Shown here: piece by piece, positions 26,053-35,651 of the stretch
Layout of the letters: each line of letters opens with the position of its first letter
Position numbering within the stretch: the stretch's first letter is position 1
Assembly: GCA_903860975.1 (NCBI GenBank)
Contig: CAIOSI010000009.1
Span: 62,001-126,000 of the forward strand
Source of the DNA: an uncultured Alphaproteobacteria bacterium
GTDB taxonomy: Bacteria > Pseudomonadota > Alphaproteobacteria > Caulobacterales > Caulobacteraceae
Direction: 5' to 3'
DNA: 64,000 nucleotides
Made by a program: the position numbers and the translations under genes
The notes under the pieces: generated by a model
Databases searched by the model: none
Told to the model about the DNA's origin: nothing
What the model saw: the letters and a program-made list of their open reading frames with translations, nothing else

Positions 26053-26472
26053 CTACCCCCAGGTCTCGGGCGTTTGAGCGATCTCGATCACCGAAGGGTG
26101 CTCGCCTCTCATGGAGGGATAGTCATGCGCCTGTGGCGGGTTGTCGTTTGCAACGCGCGCATCGACGGCGGTCTCGGCTGTCGCAGCAGGCGCAGGGCTT
26201 TCGACATCGCGCGGCTCGGCGATGACGACGTCCGGCGAATTTATCAATCTCTTCATTTTCGTGGCCAGGACGTCGTCTGGAAACACCCCGGAATAACTCG
26301 CCAAAGCGGCTTCGGTCTCAAAGGGCCCTTCCGATCGAGCACCGGAGGCCTGGACAGCCATCTGAGGACCGGCGGGATGACTGTCGTCGATGTTGAGCTC
26401 GGGTTGCAGAGCTGAGCCCAGCAGCAGGCCGGCTGCGAGGGATAGGGCTGCACCCGACAAAAAGACTTTCAC
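26053..26472 (-). CDS. Hypothetical membrane-anchored protein
   Basis: From a GTG at 26472 with GGAAG just upstream, the 139-residue product begins MKVFLSGAALSLAAGLLLGS, a single signal or anchor segment. The rest is polar and Pro/Ala/Glu-rich with FPDDVLATKMKRLINSPDVV and a tail ending ETWG. It resembles poorly conserved envelope proteins of Caulobacterales, but no domain is recognised. The frame is open further upstream to 26634, without signal-like sequence. Confidence 0.5.
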   Translation of the reverse strand: MKVFLSGAALSLAAGLLLGSALQPELNIDDSHPAGPQMAVQASGARSEGPFETEAALASYSGVFPDDVLATKMKRLINSPDVVIAEPRDVESPAPAATAETAVDARVANDNPPQAHDYPSMRGEHPSVIEIAQTPETWG

Positions 26473-26847
26473 GTGTCTTCCGATTCTGCCGGAGAAGTCG
26501 GGCTGTAGAGCGCGCGGAAGGCCTATTGGTTCAGGGTCAGGCTGAGATTGAGACCGGTTTGGCCCGGGGGTGGGCAGGACGGAGCCATCGTCGAGACCGG
26601 CAATGCCAGCTGGCGGCTCAAATATCGTCCCCAAATCGACCAGCTCGGGTGCGCCCTTGGGCTCCGAGCTGCGCTGCGCGATCGCTCCGCGCTAGGTTTC
26701 CGGGCGACGGACGAGGCCTGCGTTGCAGGGGTCATTTTTTGCACGCCGTTATGCAGCTCGCGCGACAAGACGCCGTGGGCCAGACACGGCTTCGGGGCTG
26801 AGCCTTCGGACATTGTCTTTTTCTGGCGTCTCGCTCTTCGCCCGAAC
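26473..26847. other. Intergenic stretch, no convincing gene
   Basis: About 375 bases between the hypothetical membrane protein and the HigA-type gene. Overlapping open frames occur on both strands because of high GC, but none has a convincing start or recognisable motif. It may hold decayed material linked to the adjacent broken toxin gene. Confidence 0.35.
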
Positions 26848-27129
26848 TCAAATCAGTTCGATTTGCACCTTGCGACCGAGAACGGCGGCGGCGCGCTGTA
26901 GCGTTTCGAGGGTGACGTTCCCATCCTTTGGGTCGAGTACACGGTCAACCTGAGTGCGGCTGGTGTGCATCATCATCGCTAGCTTTCGCTTGCTTAGATG
27001 CTGTTCCTTCATCGTCTGGTCGAGTTGCCGGGCGATGACCTCTTTGACGGCGCGGGCCTGAAACTCTTCGAGCACGCCTTCCTCTTTCAGAAGGTCGTCG
27101 ATCCCCGAGCCCATGTGCCTATTGGTCAT
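26848..27129 (-). CDS. HigA-like XRE antitoxin (orphan)
   Basis: A 93-residue XRE protein. The HTH lies at about 45-80: KEQHLSKRKLAMMMHTSRTQ then VDRVLDPKDGNVTLETLQRA, ending GRKVQIELI. This is the antitoxin usually encoded after Gp49/HigB-type toxins. The frame is intact, and its ATG overlaps the end of the damaged toxin gene by 11 bases, the normal toxin-first arrangement. Without a working partner it may persist as a regulator or as an anti-addiction module. Confidence 0.75.
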   Translation of the reverse strand: MTNRHMGSGIDDLLKEEGVLEEFQARAVKEVIARQLDQTMKEQHLSKRKLAMMMHTSRTQVDRVLDPKDGNVTLETLQRAAAVLGRKVQIELI

Positions 27130-27474
27130 TTTCGACCTCCTTCAGACGCTTGCGTGCAATCGCCAGATCCTCGTCCGGCGGTTTCTGAGTTTTCTTGATG
27201 AAGCCATGGAGGGCGAAGAGCACCCCGTCATGGAAGCAGATGAGCACCCGCGAAATCGACTTGCCCGCCAGGCTGGTACGTACGTCTTAAAGCCCGCCCT
27301 TCAACGCGCGGCAGAGCGGCGTTCCGACTGGCCAGCGATATTGGACACGCTGCAAGTCGCCACCGACTTCGAGCCGGTCGTCGCGATCCAACGCCTTCAG
27401 CCAATCGCCTCATTGCCGGTCCTTGATTTGAAGAAGACCAGCGGGATTTTCGGGGTCTGTTCGTCGTCGATCAT
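27119..27474 (-). pseudogene. HigB/Gp49-like toxin gene with frameshift and nonsense codon
   Basis: The reverse strand starts MIDDEQTPKIPLVFFKSRTG NE, then a frame change occurs before DWLKALDRDDRLEVGGDLQR, VQYRWPVGTPLCRALKGGL. A TAA then replaces what is normally a Trp codon, and the frame continues DVRTSLAGKSISRVLICFHD and GVLFALHGFIKKTQK to the natural end. This is a complete Gp49-like (RelE/HigB) toxin of about 117 codons with two independent inactivating changes. The intact HigA-like gene follows. Loss of the toxin with retention of the antitoxin is the expected order of decay. Confidence 0.7.
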
Positions 27475-27553
27475 CGTGCACTATAAAGAGTGCCATTGAA
27501 CCATAAAAGGTGCCAAATGTCGACGACAGTATGTGGCCGGCGGAAATAAGCGC

Positions 27554-29911
27554 TCAGACCTTCTCGACGAAACTGTCGATCACCTTCTTTTCGCCGGCCT
27601 TCTCAAAGGCGACCGTGAGCTTGTTTCCCTCGACGGCATTTACCGCCCCATAGCCAAATTTCTGGTGAAACACCCGCTCGCCGCGCTTGAAGTCACTGGC
27701 TGGGCTTTCAGCCGAGGTGGCAACCAGACGACCTTCGCCTTCAATGATCGATTGTCGACCTGGATGGCTGCCTTTGTAGTTGGTGGTCTGGGCGCGGCGC
27801 CAACCCGGGGAGGAATAGCCCGCACCGAAGCTTGGGGTCTCGTCCCAACGGCTGCCATGCTGCTGCATACCAGGACCGCCGCCATAATAGCCGGTCTCCG
27901 ATGAGGCCTCGACATTGGCCAGCGGCAGCTCATCGACGAAGCGGCTGGGAAGCTGGCTGGTCCAGCGGCCATAGACCTGTCGGTTTGCCGCGAAGGAGAC
28001 GCGGGCTTCTTCACGGGCGCGCGTGATGCCGACATAGGCCAGGCGCCGTTCCTCTTCGAGGCCTTTTTCCCCTTTCTCATCCACACTGCGCTGAGAGGGG
28101 AAGACGCCTTCCTCCCAGCCCGGCAGGAAGACCAGTGGGAACTCCAGGCCCTTGGCCGAGTGCAGGGTCATGATCTGCACCGCGTCCGCCTGAGGCCCGC
28201 GGTCGAGATCCATCACCAGGGCGACATGCTCAAGGTAGGCTTCAAGCGTCTCGAAATTGCTCATCGACTGGACGAGCTCTTTCAGGTTTTCCAGCCGGGT
28301 CTGGGCGGTCGGACTTTTGTCCAGGCGCAAAGCGTCAGTGTAGCCGCTCTCCTCCAGCACCGCCTCCATGACACGAGGATGGGCGGTCCCTTCGGCCTGC
28401 GCGCGCCAACGATCAAGGTCGCGAAGAAAGTTGGCCAGGGAGGTGCGGGTGCGCGCCGCCAGCTCATCGGTCATCACCACCTCGCGCGCAGCCGCCACCG
28501 CCGAGACGCCGCGCGCACGAGCCACCTGCAACAGCTTCTGGATGGAGGTGTCGCCGATGCCGCGCTTGGGCACGTTGACGATCCGCTCGAAGGCAAGGTC
28601 GTCGTCCGGCGACTGGATCAGGCGCAAATAGGCGTGCGCATCGCGGATTTCGGCGCGCTCGAAGAACCTGGGACCCCCCACCACGATGTAGGGGATCTGC
28701 AGCAGGACGAACCGCTCTTCGAAGGCCCGCATCTGAAACGACGCGCGCACCAAAATCGCCATGTCGCGAAACTTGCGAGGTGTTTTGTCGGTTGAGCCGC
28801 TCTTGGCCCGCTCGATCTCATCGGCGATCAGGCGGCTCTCAGCCTCGCCATCCCAGACGCCGCGGACGATGACTTTTTCGCCGCCTTCTTCCTGGGTCCA
28901 GAGGGTCTTGCCCAGCCGGCTCTTGTTGGCCGCGATCAAGCCTGAAGCCGCGGCGAGGATGTGGCTTGTGGAGCGGTAGTTGCGCTCCAGCCGGATCACC
29001 TTGGCGCCTGGAAAATCACGCTCGAAGCGCAGGATATTATCGACCTCAGCGCCTCGCCAACCATAGATCGACTGGTCGTCATCGCCGACGCAGCAGACGT
29101 TTTGCCGCTTCTGAGCCAACAGGCGCAGCCAAAGGTATTGGGCGACGTTGGTGTCCTGGTACTCATCGACCAGTACGTAGCGGAACTTGTCGTGGAATTC
29201 GGCCAGGACGTCAGGGCGCGATGTAAAGATCGTCAGATTGTGCAGCAGCAAGTCGCCGAAGTCGCAGGCGTTCAGGACCTTCAGGCGCTCCTGATAGAGC
29301 CGATAGAGAGTTTGTCCCTTGCCATTGGCAAATTGCGAACTCTCCGCCGGTGGCACTTGATCCGGCCGCCAGCCGCGGTTCTTCCAGTGGTCGATCAGCC
29401 CGGCCAGCATCTTGGCCGGCCAGCGTTTGGTCTCGACGTTCTCAGCCTCCAGCACTTGCCTGAGCAGCCGCTCGCAATCGTCCTGATCGATGATCGTGTA
29501 GTTCGACTTCAATCCCACCAGTTCGGCGTGGCGTCGCAGAACCTGAGCGGCCACGGAGTGGAAGGTCCCAAGCCAGCGCAAACCCTCGGCTTGAGGCCCG
29601 ATGATGTGGGTGATCCGCTCGCGCATTTCGCGTGCAGCCTTGTTGGTGAAGGTGACAACCAGCAACTCCCAAGGCCGCGCCTTGCCCGTGGCCAGAATAT
29701 GGGCCAGGCGGGTGGTCAGCACCCGGGTTTTGCCGGTACCGGCACCGGCAAGGACAAGGACGGGTCCTTCCGTGGCCTCGACCGCGGCGCGCTGCTCCGG
29801 GTTCAGACCGTCGAGGTAGTCGGCGGGACGCAGATCGGCCCGGGCCAGATCGCTGACCCGTGTGGCCGGCGGCTCAAAGCCGGAAATGGGGGGAGAGTCG
29901 GGTGTTGGCAT
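27554..29911 (-). CDS. uvrD: UvrD/PcrA-type ATP-dependent 3'-5' DNA helicase
   Basis: A superfamily 1 helicase of nucleotide-excision and mismatch repair. From the ATG at 29911 it has 785 residues. Motifs: Walker A LAGAGTGKTRVLTTRLAHIL near residue 45, motif II LVDEYQDTN near 250, motif III CCVGDDDQSIYGWRGAE, and motif VI YVGITRAREEARVSFA near 690. The C-terminal tail (RVFHQKFGYGAVNAVEGNKL) is the tudor-like domain that binds RNA polymerase in PcrA/UvrD. The start is not marked by a strong ribosome-binding site; an ATG 11 codons earlier is also possible. Confidence 0.93.
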   Translation of the reverse strand: MPTPDSPPISGFEPPATRVSDLARADLRPADYLDGLNPEQRAAVEATEGPVLVLAGAGTGKTRVLTTRLAHILATGKARPWELLVVTFTNKAAREMRERITHIIGPQAEGLRWLGTFHSVAAQVLRRHAELVGLKSNYTIIDQDDCERLLRQVLEAENVETKRWPAKMLAGLIDHWKNRGWRPDQVPPAESSQFANGKGQTLYRLYQERLKVLNACDFGDLLLHNLTIFTSRPDVLAEFHDKFRYVLVDEYQDTNVAQYLWLRLLAQKRQNVCCVGDDDQSIYGWRGAEVDNILRFERDFPGAKVIRLERNYRSTSHILAAASGLIAANKSRLGKTLWTQEEGGEKVIVRGVWDGEAESRLIADEIERAKSGSTDKTPRKFRDMAILVRASFQMRAFEERFVLLQIPYIVVGGPRFFERAEIRDAHAYLRLIQSPDDDLAFERIVNVPKRGIGDTSIQKLLQVARARGVSAVAAAREVVMTDELAARTRTSLANFLRDLDRWRAQAEGTAHPRVMEAVLEESGYTDALRLDKSPTAQTRLENLKELVQSMSNFETLEAYLEHVALVMDLDRGPQADAVQIMTLHSAKGLEFPLVFLPGWEEGVFPSQRSVDEKGEKGLEEERRLAYVGITRAREEARVSFAANRQVYGRWTSQLPSRFVDELPLANVEASSETGYYGGGPGMQQHGSRWDETPSFGAGYSSPGWRRAQTTNYKGSHPGRQSIIEGEGRLVATSAESPASDFKRGERVFHQKFGYGAVNAVEGNKLTVAFEKAGEKKVIDSFVEKV

Positions 29912-30116
29912 TGGAACATATGTAGCACACGCCCCGCCGGACATCTTTGCAAATACGACCGGCTGACGCCGCTGGCTCGGGTGTGGGCGCCCAAGGTCGC
30001 GCAAATCCGGCGAGGGCGCGCCAAGGCGCGGGAGCGTAGGCTCGCTCCTTTGGAGGGAGGCTTCGCAGAACGAACCACGCTGACAAGGGGCAGGTCGGCC
30101 ACGCCCTGGGGCAAAC

Positions 30117-30335
30117 TCAGCGTGGGCGGGTTTGCGCAAAAGCTAGCGCGGCCAGGCGGCAGGCCGAGGCGAGGGGGCGGCCCGATCGTGCGTCGTCGAT
30201 GCGACCGATGAGGCCCGCCAGGCTCATGGCCTCAGCCGAGGCCATGGCTTCAAGGACGGACCAGAACTCCGGTTCAAGCGCGATCGAGGTCGCGTGGCCA
30301 GACAGTTGAACGGAGCGCTTTCTTAAGGTGACCAT
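30117..30335 (-). CDS. Ribbon-helix-helix (RHH_4) protein
   Basis: A 72-residue protein from the ATG at 30335. The sequence TLRKRSVQLSGHATSIALEP, then EFWSVLEAMASAEAMSLAGL is the RHH_4 family: a beta strand followed by two helices, in a short stand-alone form common in alphaproteobacteria. RHH proteins bind DNA as dimers through the strand. It faces the Coq4-family gene across 133 bp containing two related operators, and may be the local repressor; that is inference. Confidence 0.75.
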   Translation of the reverse strand: MVTLRKRSVQLSGHATSIALEPEFWSVLEAMASAEAMSLAGLIGRIDDARSGRPLASACRLAALAFAQTRPR

Positions 30336-30386
30336 GGATCGATCGTCCGTCGTTTTGCCCCTCGGTGCAAATCGGATCCACAAAGT

Positions 30387-30434
30387 TGACGCCTGTGTCA
30401 TCTTTGGGGTTGCAATAGCTTGACGCAGGCGTCA
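30387..30434. promoter_or_regulatory. Two palindromic operators between the RHH and Coq4-family genes
   Basis: TGACGCCTGTGTCA (30387-30400) and TGACGCAGGCGTCA (30421-30434) share the pattern TGACGC-N2-GCGTCA, perfect in the second and with one mismatch in the first. Their centres are 34 bp apart, about three helical turns, so two dimers would lie on the same face. The second overlaps a TTGACG that could act as -35 for the Coq4-family gene. Confidence 0.5.
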
Positions 30435-30468
30435 CCTTCGCTTTGTGAGCTCAAGTGAGGGAATTGAG

Positions 30469-31227
30469 ATGGCGATGGTTGATGCGGCTGGGCCTGCAGC
30501 CTTGCGCGCGGCCTCGTCAAAGCTGGACTGGATCCATGCGCTGAAGTCTTTGCGCCTCCTGCTCAAAGACAAGGAAGATACCCGTCAGGTCTTCGAGATC
30601 ATGCGGGCGCTGAACGGCAGCTCAACAGCCAAGGGCTACCAACGCCTGCTGGCGACGCGCGAGGGAGAGCGCATCGCGATGGCGCGCCCTGAGTTCGCTC
30701 CGCGCCTGATGGACCAAGCTTGGCTGGACAGCCTGCCAGACGGTAGCGTTGGGGCTGCCTATCGCGCGTTTATCCGCACCGAACAGATCTCCGCCGAGGG
30801 GCTGGTAGAAATCAGCCGCGAGAGTACGCCAGCCGTCGACGACCAGCAGCCCTATGCCTGGATGGGCCGCAGGACCCGCGACGTCCACGATATCTGGCAT
30901 ATTCTGACCGGCTATCATCGCGATGGCTTGGGTGAAGCCTGCCTGGTGGCATTCTCCTTCGCCCAGACCCAGGGGCTGGGTTGGGCGCTGATCGCTCTAG
31001 GCGCAGCCGCACGGGCGCGCAAGGCCAAGACCTATCCCTATACGCAGACGATCTGGCAGGGCTTCCAGCGTGGCAAGGCTGCCAAGTGGCTCTTGGGCGA
31101 GGACTATGAGCGGCTGATGGCCGAGCCTCTGGAGGACGCCCGTCGCCGGCTCAATATTACCCCGCCTACCCTCTACGACGCGATTCCCGCAGACGCGCGC
31201 GATGAGTCTCTCGCGAAGGCAGCCTGA
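30469..31227 (+). CDS. Coq4-family protein
   Basis: A 252-residue protein from the ATG at 30469 with GAGGG upstream. The Coq4 signature is present: RTRDVHDIWHILTGYHRDGL followed by GE, giving the HDxxH-x11-E metal motif. In eukaryotes and some bacteria Coq4 acts in ubiquinone assembly (oxidative decarboxylation of the ring C1). Alphaproteobacteria often carry such a gene away from other ubiquinone genes, as here. The N-terminal part (about 1-110) includes ALNGSSTAKGYQRLLATREG. It appears to be a single-gene unit controlled from the operators upstream. Confidence 0.85.
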   Translation: MAMVDAAGPAALRAASSKLDWIHALKSLRLLLKDKEDTRQVFEIMRALNGSSTAKGYQRLLATREGERIAMARPEFAPRLMDQAWLDSLPDGSVGAAYRAFIRTEQISAEGLVEISRESTPAVDDQQPYAWMGRRTRDVHDIWHILTGYHRDGLGEACLVAFSFAQTQGLGWALIALGAAARARKAKTYPYTQTIWQGFQRGKAAKWLLGEDYERLMAEPLEDARRRLNITPPTLYDAIPADARDESLAKAA

Positions 31228-31288
31228 GCGCTGCTGACAGTCTGCGCGATGGGTTGTAGCGTTCCTCCACGACAGTTCGGGGACTTCG

Positions 31289-31582
31289 ATGCTGAGCGCC
31301 ATATTCCTGATCGCGGCCCTCTTCGCCCAGGCCGCGGCCGAAACACCCGCTGGGCCTGCCCCCGCCGCGGCGGCGAGCGTCAGCTCGGTTGTGGTGCGGG
31401 GACAAAAGAGCGGCATGGCGCGCGACAACGAGGTTGTCTGCCACAAGGAAAAGGTACTGGGCACCTTGTTCCCCAAGGAGGTCTGCGCCCGTCGGGCGGA
31501 TCTTGCCGAGCGGCGACAGATGGATCAGGAGCAGACGCGCGCGGCGACGAGCCTGCGGCCCTACAGCGCCACCTCGCACTAG
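31289..31582 (+). CDS. Small secreted protein of unknown function
   Basis: A 97-residue protein with signal MLSAIFLIAALFAQAAAETP and GGGG eight bases upstream. The mature part has two conserved-looking cysteines in NEVVCHKEKVLGTLFPKEVC, followed by a basic helix. Similar small exported proteins with V-C-x(n)-L-G-S/T-x-x-P-x-x-V-C occur widely in Caulobacterales and Sphingomonadales; role unknown. The cysteine spacing suggests one disulfide. Confidence 0.65.
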   Translation: MLSAIFLIAALFAQAAAETPAGPAPAAAASVSSVVVRGQKSGMARDNEVVCHKEKVLGTLFPKEVCARRADLAERRQMDQEQTRAATSLRPYSATSH

Positions 31583-31622
31583 CGGCCGTCGTGATCTGGC
31601 GAGCCTCGAGCCGACCTGCGCC

Positions 31623-31799
31623 TCAGTCTTCTCGCCTGGTCTGATCATGCTTCTGGCGGGCCCGCTCGGCCTCCATTTCGGCCACGATCTTCTCCGTCTT
31701 CTTGAGGCCAAACAGGGTGCGGTTTTGTGCGCCTTTCGCCTTGGCCGCGGCCTTGGCGCGATCCTTGCGGACCTTGTTGAGATTGATTGGCTCAACCAT
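31623..31799 (-). CDS. DUF4169-family protein
   Basis: A 58-residue, highly charged protein from the ATG at 31799. MVEPINLNKVRKDRAKAAAK and NRTLFGLKKTEKIVAEMEAE fit the DUF4169 family, very short helical proteins of alphaproteobacteria with unknown function. It lies opposite the DUF2171 gene; starts are 62 bp apart, so they share a divergent promoter region. Confidence 0.75.
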   Translation of the reverse strand: MVEPINLNKVRKDRAKAAAKAKGAQNRTLFGLKKTEKIVAEMEAERARQKHDQTRRED

Positions 31800-31861
31800 C
31801 GAGGAAACCTCCCGGCCTCTGCGCCGTTCCCCAAGCCTCACCCGCTTTAGGAAACGAAACA

Positions 31862-32098
31862 ATGATTCAATCCTCTCAAATTCGCGAGCACATGGATGTG
31901 CTGGGCTCCGACGGCGGCCATGTCGGTCGGGTCGACAAAGTCATGGGCGACGAAATCGAGCTGACCAAGTTCGATCTGGCCTCTGGTCTCAGGCACCATA
32001 TGATCCCGGTGAGCTGGGTCGAGATGATCGACGACGACACGCTGCGCCTCAACATGACGAAAGACGCCGCTAAAGCCGCCTGGCGCACAAAGCACTAG
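31862..32098 (+). CDS. DUF2171 domain protein
   Basis: A 78-residue protein with start MIQSSQIREHMDVLGSDGGH and GGAAA upstream. The pattern 'V-x-G-S-D-G-x-x-V-G-x-V-D' followed by a strand-rich part (GLRHHMIPVSWVEMIDDDTL) is DUF2171, related to PRC-barrel folds. Function unknown; often stress-linked. A long hairpin follows its stop. Confidence 0.8.
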   Translation: MIQSSQIREHMDVLGSDGGHVGRVDKVMGDEIELTKFDLASGLRHHMIPVSWVEMIDDDTLRLNMTKDAAKAAWRTKH

Positions 32099-32110
32099 CT
32101 GGCGCGCTTT

Positions 32111-32148
32111 TTCGCCCCATGCCAATTTCACCCCTGGTATGGGGCGAA
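32111..32148. terminator. Stem-loop after the DUF2171 gene
   Basis: TTCGCCCCATGCCA and TGGTATGGGGCGAA pair over 14 bases with one mismatch and a 10-base loop. It is well placed to end the DUF2171 transcript, but no T-run follows, so factor-independent termination is uncertain. Confidence 0.35.
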
Positions 32149-32178
32149 GCCGTCGCCTGGCGTTGATCCGGAGCTTCG

Positions 32179-33561
32179 GTGAAGTCATCAGTCTTTTTTG
32201 CAGCGGTTGGCGCAGCGGTCCTCTTGTTGATCGCGCCCTGCGCGCCCTCTGCCGCCAAGCCCGTTGTCTGCGCCGAATGCGTCAAGGCCAACATGCAGCG
32301 ACTGGCCGGAGATGAGCTGCATGGTCGCGGATGTGGCTCTGAAGATGAGCATGCCGCGGCCCGCTTTTTGGGCGAGGCACTGCGCCAGTCAAAGATTTCG
32401 CCAGCCTTCGGCGATGGCGTCTACCTGCAAGCTGTCCAGCTCCAGACGCCCACGGCGGCGGCGGTGCCCAAGCTCGAAATCGTAAGCGGAAACACGCATC
32501 TTTCCTTCCTTCAGGGCCAGGACATCGTGGCGATACAGCCGCCTGAGACCCTGCGGGCGGCGACCCTCTATCTGACCGACGCCAAGTCCGCGACCGAGGC
32601 GATCAAGGGCAAGGTCGTCATCTATGACAGCGCCTTTTTCGACCAGCCAGGAATCCAGGCTCTGCTGGGTGCCGGTGCCTTGGCCGTGATCAGCCCGCTC
32701 AGCGATCAGAACGCGCAGCATTGGAACGAACTCTCGACCAGGTCGCCTGGCCGCACGCGCGTCGTTGGTGTGGAAAGCCCAGAGCCCGCGCCGATCGGCG
32801 CTACGATCTATGCCATGCCCCAGACGATGGCCGCGCTCAGACACATAGGCCAGGGCGAAGCTCAACTGACGGCGCCCAGGGGCGAGCCACGGGCCCGGAC
32901 GACTTACAACGTCATGGGCGTTCTGCACGGTAAGGCTTCGGACGCCGACCACCATGCGCTCCTGTTGACCGCCCACTATGACCACCTGGGCGTTCGAAAC
33001 AGCGTCACCTTCCATGGCGCAAATGACGACGCCTCCGGAACCGCGGCCGTGCTGGAGTTTGCACGCATCCTTGGGCAAAGTGCGAGGCACCGCCGCACCG
33101 TCTATTTCGGCCTCTTCGGTTGCGAGGAGGAGGGCGAGCTGGGCGCCCAGTACATTCAAGCCCACGCCCCCATGGCCATCAGCGACCTGATGGCCAATCT
33201 GGAATTCGAGATGATCGGCGTTGACGACCCCAAGCGGCCAGGCGCGCTGATGCTGACCGGCTGGGAACGCACCAACCTGGGACCCGCCTTGCAGGCACAG
33301 GGCGCCCGTCTTGGTCCTGACCTTTATCCGCAGCAGCATTTCTTCCGGCGCTCGGATAACTATCAGCTGGCGCGGCGTGGCGTGATCGCCCAGACGGTCA
33401 GCGCCTGGCCGTTGCCGCCGACCTATCACGCCGCCAGTGACGACCTTGCCCATGTGGACCTGGCCTTCATGAATAGCGTGATCACCTCGATGGTGAAGCC
33501 GGTGACCTGGCTATTGGACAGTGATTTCCAGCCGCAGTGGCTTCCTGGTCAGAAGCCCTAG
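32179..33561 (+). CDS. M28-family exported metallopeptidase
   Basis: A 460-residue protein with GTG start and GGAG eight bases upstream. The signal MKSSVFFAAVGAAVLLLIAP precedes a small cap region and an inserted PA-type domain (about 110-240). The M28 catalytic set is visible: LLLTAHYDHLGVRN (His and Asp), HGANDDASGTAAVLEFARIL (bridging Asp), FGLFGCEEEGELGAQY (Glu pair), and the late His in ADLPP-like TYHAASDDLAHVDL. It should act as an aminopeptidase or glutamine-cyclotransferase-like enzyme in the periplasm. It is convergent with the aminotransferase gene. Confidence 0.87.
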   Translation: MKSSVFFAAVGAAVLLLIAPCAPSAAKPVVCAECVKANMQRLAGDELHGRGCGSEDEHAAARFLGEALRQSKISPAFGDGVYLQAVQLQTPTAAAVPKLEIVSGNTHLSFLQGQDIVAIQPPETLRAATLYLTDAKSATEAIKGKVVIYDSAFFDQPGIQALLGAGALAVISPLSDQNAQHWNELSTRSPGRTRVVGVESPEPAPIGATIYAMPQTMAALRHIGQGEAQLTAPRGEPRARTTYNVMGVLHGKASDADHHALLLTAHYDHLGVRNSVTFHGANDDASGTAAVLEFARILGQSARHRRTVYFGLFGCEEEGELGAQYIQAHAPMAISDLMANLEFEMIGVDDPKRPGALMLTGWERTNLGPALQAQGARLGPDLYPQQHFFRRSDNYQLARRGVIAQTVSAWPLPPTYHAASDDLAHVDLAFMNSVITSMVKPVTWLLDSDFQPQWLPGQKP

Positions 33562-33609
33562 GATGGCGGATGCCCAGCTCGCGGGACCCCGCGAGCCGGG
33601 CAATGGCGG

Positions 33610-34839
<1,230 letters not shown>

Positions 34840-34919
34840 TTAAAGGAACGCGCGGGGTTTAGCCTAAGCTGCCCCGTCGGTGAACCCGCCGTTTCGCGCC
34901 ATCGCTTGACCCCTTGGAC

Positions 34920-35651
34920 ATGATCGGCGACCTGAGCCGTGATATGCGCCGCCTCTTTCAAGTCCTGTCGGAGATCGACGCCCAGGCGTGGCGCACCTTG
35001 CTGATCTCGTTTGTCGTGTTCGCAGCCTCAGGGCTGCTGTTCGTGTTTGGCCTCCCGATGCTGGGATTGAACGGCGAGGCGATTGTCCAGCAATGGCTGC
35101 GCGCTGCGCCAGGGCCTTGGTCGCTGCCGGTCGCGGTGCTGGCGTTTGCGGTCCTTGCGTTCTTAGGGGTGCCGCAGATCATGTTGATCGCAGCCACCGT
35201 GTTGGCGTTCGGACCCTTAAGCGGCTTCGTCGATAGCTGGATCGGCACAATGGTGTCTGCCCTGGTGGGGTTCTACCTGGGCCGCGCAGCCGGCGCGAAG
35301 GCGCTTGAACGGTTCTCGGGTCATACGCTCAGGCAATTTATGGAATTGGTGGGGCGCAACGGATTGTTTGCCAGTTTCATCGTTCGCCTGGTGCCTTCGG
35401 TGCCTTTCATCGTCGTCAACATGGCGGCTGGCGTTACGCCGATGCGCCTGGTCGATTTCACGCTAGGAACGGCGATCGGCATCGTGCCTAAGATCGGGCT
35501 GACGGCGTTTGCAGGCCATTCGATCGGGCGTCTCCTGACGGGCGAGATCGACAGGCGCGTTTTATGGCCGGCGGCGATCGCGCTGGCCTGGGTCGCCATT
35601 GGCCTCATTGCGCGCACCTGGCTGCGCCGCCGACAAAAGGAGAGTGTTTGA
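34920..35651 (+). CDS. TVP38/TMEM64 (VTT-domain, DedA-like) membrane protein
   Basis: A 243-residue inner-membrane protein with five or six hydrophobic segments. The VTT core is recognisable: FLGVPQIMLIAATVLAFGPL, then GTMVSALVGFYLGRAAGAKA, and FIVRLVPSVPFIVVNMAAGV. This family includes lipid scramblases and DedA-type transporters. It ends at TGATG, where the stop overlaps the start of the GST gene by one base, so the two are coupled. Confidence 0.85.
   Translation: MIGDLSRDMRRLFQVLSEIDAQAWRTLLISFVVFAASGLLFVFGLPMLGLNGEAIVQQWLRAAPGPWSLPVAVLAFAVLAFLGVPQIMLIAATVLAFGPLSGFVDSWIGTMVSALVGFYLGRAAGAKALERFSGHTLRQFMELVGRNGLFASFIVRLVPSVPFIVVNMAAGVTPMRLVDFTLGTAIGIVPKIGLTAFAGHSIGRLLTGEIDRRVLWPAAIALAWVAIGLIARTWLRRRQKESV

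Noticed and set aside
27113..27499. Forward frame opposite the broken HigB gene
   Set aside because: The reverse strand explains the region as a Gp49-like toxin remnant; the forward translation has no domain.
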